A stretch of 27,153 nucleotides of DNA from CAZCQG01 sp964500775 (GCA_964500775.1 CAZCQG010000029.1:1-27153); one strand, 5' to 3'; shown: positions 7,514-15,648, numbered from the stretch's first letter. Numbers and translations: made by a program. Notes: generated by a model not told the origin, from the sequence alone.

Positions 7514-8237
7514 ATACTGCGCGAGCGGCAATGATTTTATTATCACCCATAGATTTAAAACACAAGACGCAAGTGCGCTTGCCGAAAAACTCTGTGATAG
7601 AAACTACGGCATCGGCGCGGATGGGCTTATTGTTTTACTGCCGCATGAGAAATACGATCTAATGTGGGATTTTTACAATAGCGACGGGAGCAATGCGGAA
7701 ATGTGCGGCAACGGCACGAGAGCCGCGGCACTCTACGCTTACGAAAACGGACTATGCGATAAAACTATGTCGCTCCTAACGCGCGCCGGAGAGATCGCAC
7801 TTGAAATAAAAGAGAGTACGGTACAAAGCCAACTCTCCCCGTATGTCGTTGAGACAAAAGAGATCGAAGAGCTAGGAAAAAACTGGTGGAAAATAAACAC
7901 GGGTGTCCCGCATCTCGTGACCTTTGATACAAATCTCTCAAACATTCCCAAAGATGAGCTCGCAAAACTTCGACACAAATACAACGCGAACGTCAATGTG
8001 GGGAAAATAGATGACGGCGTACTTTTTATCCGTACGTTTGAGCGGGGCGTAGAAGACGAAACGCTAGCTTGCGGTACGGGGATGGCGGCGCTATTTTTGC
8101 GCGCTTATAAAGAGGGGGGGGTAAATAAACGCTCCAAAATCATCCCCGCTTCCAAAGAAGAGCTTTTTGTCGAAATCAGGGACGAGACCCTTTTTTTTGA
8201 AGGGGCTGTAAAAAAAGTAGCGGAATTTATTCTCTAG
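7500..8237 (+). CDS. dapF: Diaminopimelate epimerase
   Basis: DapF converts LL- to meso-diaminopimelate for lysine and peptidoglycan. The 245-residue protein (slightly short) carries both catalytic cysteines: Cys69 in AEMCGNGTRAAA and Cys191 in LACGTGMAA. It also has the early GNDFI and YGIGADGLIVL motifs. ATG at 7500 lies inside the end of coaE behind AAGGAGCGGAA, a good ribosome site. A run of eight G residues (8114-8121) falls after the second active-site cysteine, at codons 205-208, and slippage there would change the last 37-40 residues. The gene ends tail to tail with the minus-strand membrane protein, overlapping it by 11 bases. Confidence 0.95.
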   Translation: MFYAKYCASGNDFIITHRFKTQDASALAEKLCDRNYGIGADGLIVLLPHEKYDLMWDFYNSDGSNAEMCGNGTRAAALYAYENGLCDKTMSLLTRAGEIALEIKESTVQSQLSPYVVETKEIEELGKNWWKINTGVPHLVTFDTNLSNIPKDELAKLRHKYNANVNVGKIDDGVLFIRTFERGVEDETLACGTGMAALFLRAYKEGGVNKRSKIIPASKEELFVEIRDETLFFEGAVKKVAEFIL

Positions 8238-9060
8238 ATTCCGTCCCCAAAGGCTTTGCACGCGCGAGGCAAAACCCTCCAAGCGCAGAAGAGAGAAGTG
8301 TCAGAAGGAAGAATAAGAATCCTATGGCTATCCCACTCTCTTGGGTCAATCCTAGATAGAGAAAACCTTTCATAAATACCAACTCCCGTATACCCAACCC
8401 ACCGATACTAATAGGTAAAACAGAGAGTATCGAAGAGAGGAAAAAGAGGGTGGCGATAAGCTGATAATGCCCATCTATCCCCAAAGAAAGGGCGATAAAT
8501 AAAATAGTGACCACTTCGAATATTTGCACCCAAATCGCCCAGTAAACGGAACTAAAACCTATTTTTCTATAACTTGCGAAAAATTTTCCCAAAAAAGCTT
8601 TCCATACTAGCCCCAAAAGCAGTAAAGAAGCGATGCAAAATGCAAGCTCAATAAGCAATCGCTCTCCTTCAATAAAAGCAAAAATCGCTATGACGCTAAG
8701 CAAAAAGAAAATCGCAACAACCCCCGAGAGCCTGTCTAATATGGTCGCCGAGGTCAATGTACCGAGTTTTACCCGAGTATTTTTGTGAAGATAATAGATC
8801 TTATATCCATCGCCTCCGATTCCTCCGGGAAGCAGCGTGTTATAAAACATTCCGAGATAATAGAGGCAAAGCGCTTCTATGTTTTTCAACTCTACCTCTA
8901 TAGCACGATAAAAGAGGGAGATTCTCGCCACGCTCAAAACCTTAGAGAGATTTATAGCGATAAACGCGGTAAACAGGAGTCCAAAATCGGTACTCTTTAG
9001 TGTGTCTTTGAGCATCTGCATATCGATAGTGTAGTAAATATATAAAAATGCAATGCTCAA
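8227..9060 (-). CDS. LPG-synthase/AglD-type (UPF0104) membrane protein
   Basis: A polytopic membrane protein (277 residues from TTG at 9060) with about seven helices. It matches the lysylphosphatidylglycerol synthase TM family through LYYLGMFYNTLLPGGIGGDGYKIYYL-like features (the motif FYNTLLPGGIGGDGYK) and the late LPISIGGLGIRELVF block. Members sit next to glycosyltransferases and are proposed lipid-carrier transporters or accessory proteins; the role here is inference. The frame stays open upstream to the GT2 stop at 9114-9112, and an AAAGGA lies 6 bases before a CTG at 9108. Starting there would complete the first membrane helix, so the true N-terminus is probably about 16 residues longer. 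It is the last gene of the cluster. Confidence 0.8.
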   Translation of the reverse strand: MSIAFLYIYYTIDMQMLKDTLKSTDFGLLFTAFIAINLSKVLSVARISLFYRAIEVELKNIEALCLYYLGMFYNTLLPGGIGGDGYKIYYLHKNTRVKLGTLTSATILDRLSGVVAIFFLLSVIAIFAFIEGERLLIELAFCIASLLLLGLVWKAFLGKFFASYRKIGFSSVYWAIWVQIFEVVTILFIALSLGIDGHYQLIATLFFLSSILSVLPISIGGLGIRELVFMKGFLYLGLTQESGIAIGFLFFLLTLLSSALGGFCLARAKPLGTESRE

Positions 9061-9111
9061 AAATATGAGTTTTAATACGAGCTTGAAAACTCCCTTTTGC
9101 TTTTCCAGTAT

Positions 9112-10050
9112 CTATCCTTTTATAAGCTCTTTGATGGTGTACGGTTTCTTATTTTGCGATTCAAAATAGGTACGCATAATAAGCTCTGCCAAAAATCCCG
9201 CGGTTATCAGCTGAATCCCGATAAACACCAAAAGCACCCCGAGCGTCAAGAGGGGTCGCTGCCCTATGTCTTCTCCTAAAAGCTTCAAAAACACAAGATA
9301 GATATTTATCAAAAATCCCATCCCGAAAGAGGCGATTCCCAATGTGCCGAAAAGGTGCATCGGCTTAATATTGTACTTCTGCATAAAAACCATAAACAAC
9401 AAATCACTCATCACTTTGAGTGTTCTGCCGATGCCGTACTTTGAGGTTCCGTGGAGTCTCGGGTGATGCCGCACATCCATCTCGGTGATCTTGGCTCCGT
9501 ACATCTTGGCTAGTACGGGGATAAACCTATGTAACTCCCCGTAGAGCCCTAGATTCTTCGCGACGTCTGCGCGGAAGACTTTGAGCGTACAGCCGTAATC
9601 ACTGATATACACTCCCGTACTTTTGCGGATAATAGCGTTTGCGATCTTGCTAGGAATCTTTCTTAGAAGCATCCCATCCTGCCGTTTAGCCCTTTTGCCC
9701 GCGACCACGTCCCAGTTTTCATCAAGGAGTTTTTTCACCATAATCGGAATATCTTGCGGGTCATTTTGCATATCACCGTCAATTGTGGCGATAATCTCGC
9801 CGCTCGCCGCCTCAATGCCTGCTGCCATCGCGGTGGATTGCCCGTAATTTCTATTAAATACTATGAGTGAGCTCTTGGAATCTAGTAGTTCCTTTACTTT
9901 CTCGACGGTGCGGTCACTTGAGCCGTCATCCACCGCGACTATCTCGTAGTTATACCCTTCCATAGCGCTTCGTATCGCTTCAAATAGCGGTCTAGCATTC
10001 TCCTCTTCGTTCATCAAAGGAATCACTACGGAGATCTTTATTTTTTTCAT
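9112..10050 (-). CDS. Polyprenyl-phosphate glycosyltransferase, GT2 (ArnC/GtrB/DPM1-like)
   Basis: A 312-residue family 2 glycosyltransferase that would load a sugar from a nucleotide donor onto a polyprenyl phosphate. The N-terminal domain has SVVIPLMNEEENA, VDDGSSDRT (40-48) and the metal-binding DGD (91-93, in DGDMQNDP), plus the DYGCTLKVFR and HHPRLHGTSKYG blocks usual for the ArnC/GtrB group. Two membrane helices follow (about 233-257 and 268-292). ATG at 10050 overlaps the upstream stop (TGATG); a TTG just before it is less likely. The start contains a run of seven A residues. The sugar cannot be predicted from sequence. It should act together with the upstream GT-C transferase. Confidence 0.87.
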   Translation of the reverse strand: MKKIKISVVIPLMNEEENARPLFEAIRSAMEGYNYEIVAVDDGSSDRTVEKVKELLDSKSSLIVFNRNYGQSTAMAAGIEAASGEIIATIDGDMQNDPQDIPIMVKKLLDENWDVVAGKRAKRQDGMLLRKIPSKIANAIIRKSTGVYISDYGCTLKVFRADVAKNLGLYGELHRFIPVLAKMYGAKITEMDVRHHPRLHGTSKYGIGRTLKVMSDLLFMVFMQKYNIKPMHLFGTLGIASFGMGFLINIYLVFLKLLGEDIGQRPLLTLGVLLVFIGIQLITAGFLAELIMRTYFESQNKKPYTIKELIKG

Positions 10051-11501
10051 CAATAACCTTTGAAGTTTTGCATCAAATAGAGCTTGTATTCGATCGCGCC
10101 GTCTTTATAACGCAAACGCTCTACCGTTTTTACGGGTGTTATACTATCGAAATAGTGCTCAATATTTTGCGGCAAAGAATCTTCGCTTACGAAAATAAAA
10201 TCCTCTCCGATAAAACGATTCATATCTCCGTAAAGTTCGTAATGATTTGTATTGGAGCGATCGGGATTGTAAAACTCTGCATCAAAAGGGTGCGGTTTTA
10301 CGTAATAGATGAGCTGTGCCATTATTTTTCTATCATCGCACAAAAGTTTCGCTCCGCTATGCTCGCGCAAAACCTCCGATATGTCCATTCCTACTTTTTC
10401 CCAACCTTTGACACTTTTAAACGGGTCTTGCTTTTGTTTGAGTTCTATATGGAGCATATCCGTTATCGGCTCAAGATTGTAAAAGAAGATACCCGCAAAG
10501 ATGTTGATTCCAAGACCGAGCGCCAAAAGTCTCTTTTTATTGTTTGCCGCCAAATAGATTCCGATAAGCACCGAAGAGGCTATATACATCGGCGCGGACC
10601 AATTCGCATGCGCTCTTGAAAGGAACGCCACCGTAAGAATCAAAACAAAAAACGGGACAATAAACCAAAATAGCCGTTTCTCGTTTTCGCTAAGTTTTTT
10701 ATACAAAAACAAACGGTACAAAAGGAGAGCAAAAAAGATCGGTCCAAACACCCCGAACTGCGACCCCAAAAACTCAAATAGCTTATCGATATGAAAAAGG
10801 GAACCCTCCAAGTGTGCATTGTCTTTAGTGTGTAAAAAGCTCGAAAAGCGGTTTGAGGCATTCCATAAAAGATTCGGTAAAAAAACAATCGCGGCAATCA
10901 CGGAAGCGAGATACAATCCTCTCTCTTTTAACAAAAAGGTTTTTTTGGAAGCAAAGATATATGCGAATACCGAGACTAAAAACATTATCATGGTGTACTT
11001 GCTAAGCAATCCGAAACCCGCAAAGATTCCCGCTAGCGCCCAATACGAAACCCTATTTTCACGCTCGGCTTTGATGAAAAAATAGAGTGCGCCGCTCCAA
11101 CAAAACAAAAACGGCACATCCGTAGAGATAATGACGCTTGAGAGCCACACCGCAGGGAGTGTGGCGTATATGAGTGCGGCATAAAACGCGCTTCTTTTAT
11201 CGGTGAGTTCTAAAGCGATAAAATAAATGAAGGACGCGGTAAAAAAATGGATGAGGGGGGAGAGAAACTTGATACAAAACACCTCTTCGCCGCAAAGTGA
11301 CTGCCCGAGCATTATTATCCATGCGACCATCGGCGGCTTGGAGTAATAGCCAAACTCAAAGCTCTGCGCCCAGCCCCAGTAGTAGGATTCGTCGGCATAG
11401 AGATCGTAACCGCCGTGCCATATAAAGTACAATCTATAAAGGGTAATCGCAACGATAATTAGGGATAGATTCTTGAATGAATAAAGCACTTCTTTGTTCA
11501 A
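10050..11501 (-). CDS. ArnT/PMT-type GT-C glycosyltransferase, integral membrane
   Basis: A 483-residue protein with about ten or more membrane segments and a soluble C-terminal part, as in the PMT_2/ArnT families. These move a sugar from a polyprenyl phosphate donor to lipid A, another lipid or a protein on the outer face of the inner membrane. The first periplasmic loop has the acidic pair of GT-C enzymes, YADESYYWGWA (Asp37, Glu38), followed by YYSKPPMVAW. Further on are STDVPFLFCW and GLLSKYT. The only plausible start is TTG at 11501, preceded by GAGAG. The gene heads the cluster. The acceptor is unknown: lipid A modification is one option, and protein or lipid glycosylation are others. 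Confidence 0.85.
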   Translation of the reverse strand: MNKEVLYSFKNLSLIIVAITLYRLYFIWHGGYDLYADESYYWGWAQSFEFGYYSKPPMVAWIIMLGQSLCGEEVFCIKFLSPLIHFFTASFIYFIALELTDKRSAFYAALIYATLPAVWLSSVIISTDVPFLFCWSGALYFFIKAERENRVSYWALAGIFAGFGLLSKYTMIMFLVSVFAYIFASKKTFLLKERGLYLASVIAAIVFLPNLLWNASNRFSSFLHTKDNAHLEGSLFHIDKLFEFLGSQFGVFGPIFFALLLYRLFLYKKLSENEKRLFWFIVPFFVLILTVAFLSRAHANWSAPMYIASSVLIGIYLAANNKKRLLALGLGINIFAGIFFYNLEPITDMLHIELKQKQDPFKSVKGWEKVGMDISEVLREHSGAKLLCDDRKIMAQLIYYVKPHPFDAEFYNPDRSNTNHYELYGDMNRFIGEDFIFVSEDSLPQNIEHYFDSITPVKTVERLRYKDGAIEYKLYLMQNFKGY

Positions 11502-11684
11502 AATTCTCTCTTTGTCAAAACGGTATAGTTTTTGTTTGATATTTTAAGTTTATAAAATTAGTTTTTTCAAGTAAGTACGAAAAAAGTATAACTCGATAAA
11601 ATTCGGCTAAACAAAACCATTTTATCTAAATGTACTTTATCAAAACAAAGAGATAGCTATGCCTACTCAATTCTAGGAGCATTT

Positions 11685-12446
11685 TTGCGATTTTTACTGA
11701 CGATTTTTATATTCACTTGTTCTATTTTTGCGTCGGGACTCCCCGATGAGTACTACCAAATCAGCGACCACCAAGTAAAAAAAGAGGAATTTATCAAGTT
11801 TATACTCCCCATCGTCGAAGAGAAAAATAGGGAGATTATAGAAGAGCGGGAATTCGTCGAAGCATATTTCAGCGACGAACTTCTCATACGCTTCAACGAA
11901 GATTTCAATAAAGTCAATCTCCAAAAACTTATCACAATCGCCAAAAAATATAACATCAGCAATCTTTACGACAAAGAAGAATACCTCAAAAAAATAGATG
12001 CCATCCCGCTTTCTATGGCGCTTTCACAGGCTGCATTAGAGAGCGGTTGGGGAAAAAGTCTTTACGCCAAAAAATATAACAACCTTTTTGGACACTACAC
12101 CTTTACAAAAGGGGTGGAGAGTAAATACGTAAGCGGCAAAAGAGAGCGCATTAGGGTATTTCCCGACATATCTACTTCGATAGAATCATATATGCGCAAT
12201 CTCAATACCCATTGGGCATACGAGAACTTCAGAAAAGCGAGACTGCAGGCAAGAAATACAAATGATTACTTCTCCGGTATCGCGGCGGTAAAATATATCA
12301 CTAAGTACTCCGAGATAGGAAAAAGATACATTGCAATGCTAAAAACAATAATCAAAGAAAACAACCTACTTATATACGATAAATTTTACGTTACTAAAAA
12401 AAGCAAAGATTTTTTGTTGCATAACGTGACAATTAGTAGTCTTTAA
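11685..12446 (+). CDS. bax: Bax-like exported glucosaminidase-domain protein
   Basis: A 253-residue exported protein. Residues 1-17 form a signal peptide (hydrophobic RFLLTIFIFTCSIFA). The glucosaminidase-type domain (GH73-like, cutting peptidoglycan glycan strands) covers about 105-230. It has LSQAALESGWGKS with the likely catalytic Glu119, then KKYNNLFGHYTF, and the late AAVKYITKYSEIGKRY block seen in Bax and FlgJ-like enzymes. It starts with TTG at 11685 behind AGGAG (11675-11679), 5 bases away. A five-codon ATG ORF ends inside that ribosome site. It stands alone between divergent and unrelated units and probably works in cell-wall turnover. Confidence 0.82.
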   Translation: MRFLLTIFIFTCSIFASGLPDEYYQISDHQVKKEEFIKFILPIVEEKNREIIEEREFVEAYFSDELLIRFNEDFNKVNLQKLITIAKKYNISNLYDKEEYLKKIDAIPLSMALSQAALESGWGKSLYAKKYNNLFGHYTFTKGVESKYVSGKRERIRVFPDISTSIESYMRNLNTHWAYENFRKARLQARNTNDYFSGIAAVKYITKYSEIGKRYIAMLKTIIKENNLLIYDKFYVTKKSKDFLLHNVTISSL

Positions 12447-12503
12447 GTCATAATTCCACCTCAAACACCCCTGCTACTGCACCTTTTTTAAGCAAAATTT
12501 GTT

Positions 12504-12509
12504 TAAAAT
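12504..12509 (+). promoter_or_regulatory. Possible -10 box of the petABC operon
   Basis: TAAAAT at 12504-12509 in an AT-rich stretch is the best -10 candidate in the 102-base gap before petA. The match is imperfect and no -35 box is visible. Confidence 0.35.
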
Positions 12510-12548
12510 TAACGACTTTGCGTGCAAATTAATTTACGGGAGAAATCA

Positions 12549-13052
12549 ATGTCAGATAACATGAATAGACGTGATTTCATGGGTATGGCACTCGGAGGCG
12601 TCGCCGCAGTAGGCGTAGGCGCATCTCTGCTTGCCATGAAAGCCTCATGGGATCCGCTGCCGAGCGTTATTTCGGCCGGCTTTACCACTATAGACCTTTC
12701 AGGTTTAGGTGATGGAGAGCTTAGAACCGTTGAGTGGAGAGGGAAACCTGTCTTTATTCTCAAAAAAACGGCTGAAATGAAGAAATGTATGGATAGAGAC
12801 GTAGTAGTGGGGAATGCCGACTACTCGCTAGGTATACAGATATGTACACACCTTGGCTGTATACCTTCATATATAGAAGGGCAGCAAATATTCAAATGCG
12901 CGTGCCACGGCGGCGAGTTTGACGTTTGCGGTAAAAACACTTTCGGTCCTCCACCAAGACCGTTTGATATACCGCCATTTAAAATCGAAGGCAACAAGTT
13001 GGTACTCGGCGAAGAAGGTCCAGAGTACAAAAAACTTGTAGGCCTAGCCTAA
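12549..13052 (+). CDS. petA: Ubiquinol-cytochrome c reductase Rieske iron-sulfur subunit
   Basis: A 167-residue Rieske protein of the cytochrome bc complex, taking the first electron from quinol. The N-terminus has a twin-arginine type anchor (NRRDFMGMALGG, residues 6-17, then a hydrophobic stretch to about 30). The cluster-binding boxes are CTHLGC (99-104) and CACHGG (117-122): Cys99, His101, Cys117 and His120 are the ligands and Cys104/Cys119 the expected disulfide. Start chosen at ATG 12549 with GGGAGA six bases upstream. An ATG-less 9-codon extension is open upstream but has no ribosome site. It is the first gene of petABC. Confidence 0.94.
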   Translation: MSDNMNRRDFMGMALGGVAAVGVGASLLAMKASWDPLPSVISAGFTTIDLSGLGDGELRTVEWRGKPVFILKKTAEMKKCMDRDVVVGNADYSLGIQICTHLGCIPSYIEGQQIFKCACHGGEFDVCGKNTFGPPPRPFDIPPFKIEGNKLVLGEEGPEYKKLVGLA

Positions 13053-13066
13053 TTTAGGGGGATGTT

Positions 13067-14311
13067 ATGGCAGAAATAAGAAAAGCAGACGGTTTAGTTG
13101 ATTGGCTAGACCAAAGACTAGCGGTCAAAATGTTGACAAAGGTCTTGATGACCGAGTATTGGATACCTAAAAATATTAACTGGCTTTGGGCGATGGGTGT
13201 CGTACTCACGGTACTCTTCAAGATTCTTGTTATTTCGGGTATCTTCCTTCTGATGTACTATAAGCCTGATGTAAATCAAGCTTTTGACAGCGTAAACTAC
13301 ACCATTATGCAAGAAGTTGCGTACGGATGGCTATGGAGACATATGCATGCCGTTGCCGCCTCTATGATTTTCTTGGTGATTTATATCCATATGTTTGTAG
13401 GTATTTATTACGGCTCGTACAAAAAAGGGCGAGAGATGATTTGGCTCACGGGTATGTTGTTGTTTATGACGTTTTCGGCAGAAGCTTTTTCGGGCTATAT
13501 GCTCCCATGGGGTCAAATGAGCTACTGGGCAGCTGCGGTTATCACTAACCTTTTTGGAGGGATTCCCGTAATCGGTCCTGATTTGGTTATATGGATACGA
13601 GGGAACTTCGTTGTTGCAGATGCTACACTGACAAGATTTTTCATGCTACACGTATTATTGCTCCCTCTAGTAATCATCGGAATTATCGCGCTTCACTTCT
13701 ATTCACTAAGAATCCCTCACGTCAACAACCAAGAGGGTGAAGAGTTTGATTTTGATGCGGAGGCAGAAAAATACAAAGCAGGGCAAAAAAGAGAATCCAA
13801 AGTAATCCCTTTTTGGCCTGTGTTCCTTTCAAAAGATATATTTGTAGTAGGCGTTGCACTAACACTCTACTTTTATCTCACGTTTTTCCATTTCAACTTT
13901 GCAATGGATCCGATCAACTTCGATCCTGCAAATCCGATGAAAACACCGCCGCACATCTATCCTGAGTGGTATTTCTTGTGGAGCTACGAAGTGCTTAGGG
14001 GCTTCTTCTTTAGTGCAGATTTAGGTCTAGCGGCATTCGGCGTAGCAAACGTTATCTTTTTGGTGCTGCCGTTTATCGACCTTAACCCGAGCGTACAACC
14101 GACACACAGAAGACCGTTTTTTAAATACTGGTTTTGGATATTGATGGCGGATCTTATAGTGCTAACGGTATACGGAAAACTACCTCCTACCGGAGTAAAT
14201 GCATACATAGGTTTCGCGGCATCAATGACGTTCTTAGCATTGTTTGCATTATTACCTATCATAACAAGAGCGGAGTACAAACTCCTTAAATCTAGAGGAG
14301 AGGTGCACTAA
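13067..14311 (+). CDS. petB: Cytochrome b subunit of the bc complex
   Basis: A full-length, unsplit cytochrome b (414 residues, about eight membrane helices) that holds two b haems and the quinol sites. Haem ligands are His94 and His108 (RHMHAVAAS...YIHMF) and His195 and His210 (FFMLHVLL...ALHFY). The second pair is 15 apart, as in cytochrome b6, rather than the 14 of mitochondrial and most alphaproteobacterial cytochrome b. The Qo motif YPEWYFLWSYE (298-308) and GYMLPWGQMSYWA (143-155) are present. A GGGGG precedes the start. The gene overlaps petC by one base (TAATG). Confidence 0.95.
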   Translation: MAEIRKADGLVDWLDQRLAVKMLTKVLMTEYWIPKNINWLWAMGVVLTVLFKILVISGIFLLMYYKPDVNQAFDSVNYTIMQEVAYGWLWRHMHAVAASMIFLVIYIHMFVGIYYGSYKKGREMIWLTGMLLFMTFSAEAFSGYMLPWGQMSYWAAAVITNLFGGIPVIGPDLVIWIRGNFVVADATLTRFFMLHVLLLPLVIIGIIALHFYSLRIPHVNNQEGEEFDFDAEAEKYKAGQKRESKVIPFWPVFLSKDIFVVGVALTLYFYLTFFHFNFAMDPINFDPANPMKTPPHIYPEWYFLWSYEVLRGFFFSADLGLAAFGVANVIFLVLPFIDLNPSVQPTHRRPFFKYWFWILMADLIVLTVYGKLPPTGVNAYIGFAASMTFLALFALLPIITRAEYKLLKSRGEVH

Positions 14312-15177
14312 TGAAAGAGATAAAGATTTTTATACTTGTAGCTATTATTACGGGTATCGTCTATTACGGTGTAGAACCGTATGCACACCACGTAATGCAT
14401 CCCGAAGTGGAAGCTCCGGACTATTCTTTTAATGATTTAGACCCCGTGAGCGGTAACGGTGACATTCAAAAAGGGAGCGAACTTGTCCTCTCTAACTGTA
14501 CTGCGTGCCACGGCATAAAATCGCAAGGTTTTGAAGCACCTATGCAACCTATCGATTCTGCTGCCGCATACGGCGTGGTGCCACCCGATCTTTCAAATGC
14601 GGGTACGATTTATAATGAAAAATTCCTTGCAGGATTCTTGAAAAACCCCGTTACGGCGACCCATCTTTCGCACAAGTTTGACAAAGACTATACGAGCGGA
14701 AGAATGTACCCGATGCCGAGCTACGGTTGGCTAAGCGATCAAGATATTGCAGATATGGTTGCGTACTTTAAATCCATCGGCAAACAAGATATTTCCGGTA
14801 GAGAAATCTTTGAAGATGCTTGCTCTAGATGCCATAGTATGAAGTATGACAAAATAGCGGCAACGACACCTGCTGAGAACATCAAAGCGTATATGGGAAG
14901 CAATCCTCCTGATCTTTCTATGATGATAAGAAGCAGAGGTGCTGAATATCTTCATACGTTCGTTAACGATCCTCAAAAACTACTTGAAGGTACGGCTATG
15001 CCTAGAGTAGGTTTGAACGAAGCATCTGAAGAGAAACTCGTAAACTATATGGAAAAAATCGGCGATAGCAAAAAAGAAGAGAGAAACAGTTTAGGTCTAA
15101 ACATCATCCTCTTTACGATTGTATTTACTATTTTTGCCTATCTATGGAAAGTAAAAATTTGGAGAGATGTACATTAA
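14311..15177 (+). CDS. petC: Dihaem cytochrome c subunit of the bc complex
   Basis: A 288-residue membrane-anchored cytochrome with two CxxCH sites, CTACH (63-67) and CSRCH (171-175), in two cytochrome c domains. It takes the place of cytochrome c1. Possible axial methionines lie in RMYPMPSY (132-135) and GTAMPRVG (Met230). There is an N-terminal membrane segment (5-20) and a second one at the C-terminus (about 262-280), followed by a short basic tail. Dihaem PetC proteins are known from Campylobacterota. Start codon overlaps the petB stop. The stop codon lies in the loop of an 8-bp hairpin. Confidence 0.93.
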   Translation: MKEIKIFILVAIITGIVYYGVEPYAHHVMHPEVEAPDYSFNDLDPVSGNGDIQKGSELVLSNCTACHGIKSQGFEAPMQPIDSAAAYGVVPPDLSNAGTIYNEKFLAGFLKNPVTATHLSHKFDKDYTSGRMYPMPSYGWLSDQDIADMVAYFKSIGKQDISGREIFEDACSRCHSMKYDKIAATTPAENIKAYMGSNPPDLSMMIRSRGAEYLHTFVNDPQKLLEGTAMPRVGLNEASEEKLVNYMEKIGDSKKEERNSLGLNIILFTIVFTIFAYLWKVKIWRDVH

Positions 15178-15184
15178 TCTCTCC
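15161..15184 (+). other. Hairpin across the petC stop codon
   Basis: GGAGAGAT (15161-15168) pairs perfectly with ATCTCTCC (15177-15184) around an 8-base loop that holds the petC stop. No T-run follows, so it is not a standard terminator. It may act as an RNA processing or stabilising element between petABC and the next cytochrome gene. Confidence 0.5.
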
Positions 15185-15207
15185 CCATCTTTAAAAAAAG
15201 GACGTAA

Positions 15208-15600
15208 ATGAAAAAATTGGTTGTAACGGTTATCGCACTCGCATCGTTTCTTTTTGCAGATGACGTAATGGTTATGCAAAACAGCATGTATAAAATGGAG
15301 ATGGGTCTAAACGCTATACAAAAGGGGTATCTATACAACAATATAGATATGGTGCAAAGCGGAATTAATGACGTAAGGGATGCGAACCATCTTTTTAAGT
15401 CTACCGATATGAAGTCGTTTTTGCCCGATGACAAAAAACATATGATAAATATCGCAAACAATAGCTCAGAGAGAATCGAAGATGCGCTCTCCAATATGGA
15501 AAAATATCTCGGCAAGCACGAGATGATGAACGCGCATAAATCGTTCGGTGAGCTTATCAACGCCTGCACAATCTGCCATTCATTAGTCAGAAACTGGTAA
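15208..15600 (+). CDS. Periplasmic monohaem cytochrome c, c'/c556-like
   Basis: A 130-residue exported protein. Residues 1-17 are a signal peptide (VVTVIALASFLFA, then DDV). The rest is predicted helical with a single haem site at the very end, CTICH (120-124) followed by SLVRNW. This four-helix layout with a C-terminal CxxCH and nearby Arg is that of the cytochrome c'/c556 class. Its role may be electron transfer from the bc complex or ligand binding. An AAGGAC-like site precedes the ATG, 30 bases after petC, and a terminator follows at once, so it appears to be the last gene of the petABC unit. Exact class is inferred. Confidence 0.78.
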   Translation: MKKLVVTVIALASFLFADDVMVMQNSMYKMEMGLNAIQKGYLYNNIDMVQSGINDVRDANHLFKSTDMKSFLPDDKKHMINIANNSSERIEDALSNMEKYLGKHEMMNAHKSFGELINACTICHSLVRNW

Positions 15601-15621
15601 GAGCTTCGCTCTTGCCTTTTT
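15599..15621 (+). terminator. Intrinsic terminator of the petABC-cytochrome operon
   Basis: AAGAGC pairs with GCTCTT across a TTC loop, followed by GCC and five T residues. The stem begins within the stop codon of the cytochrome gene. Confidence 0.8.
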
Positions 15622-15648
15622 CGACACATCTTCTAAGTTCTATTCTTT

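Noticed and set aside
8191..8198. T8 run in dapF as a frameshift error
   Set aside because: The reading frame continues through it with a sensible family C-terminus, so there is no evidence of an error.
10068..10619. Open frame of 183 codons on the plus strand
   Set aside because: It is fully antisense to the GT-C transferase, which has clear family motifs. No ribosome site or family resemblance.
8227..11501. Cluster as a standard arn lipid A aminoarabinose operon
   Set aside because: ArnA, ArnB and ArnD-like genes are absent and the third gene belongs to the LPG-synthase TM family, so only a general glycosylation role is supported.
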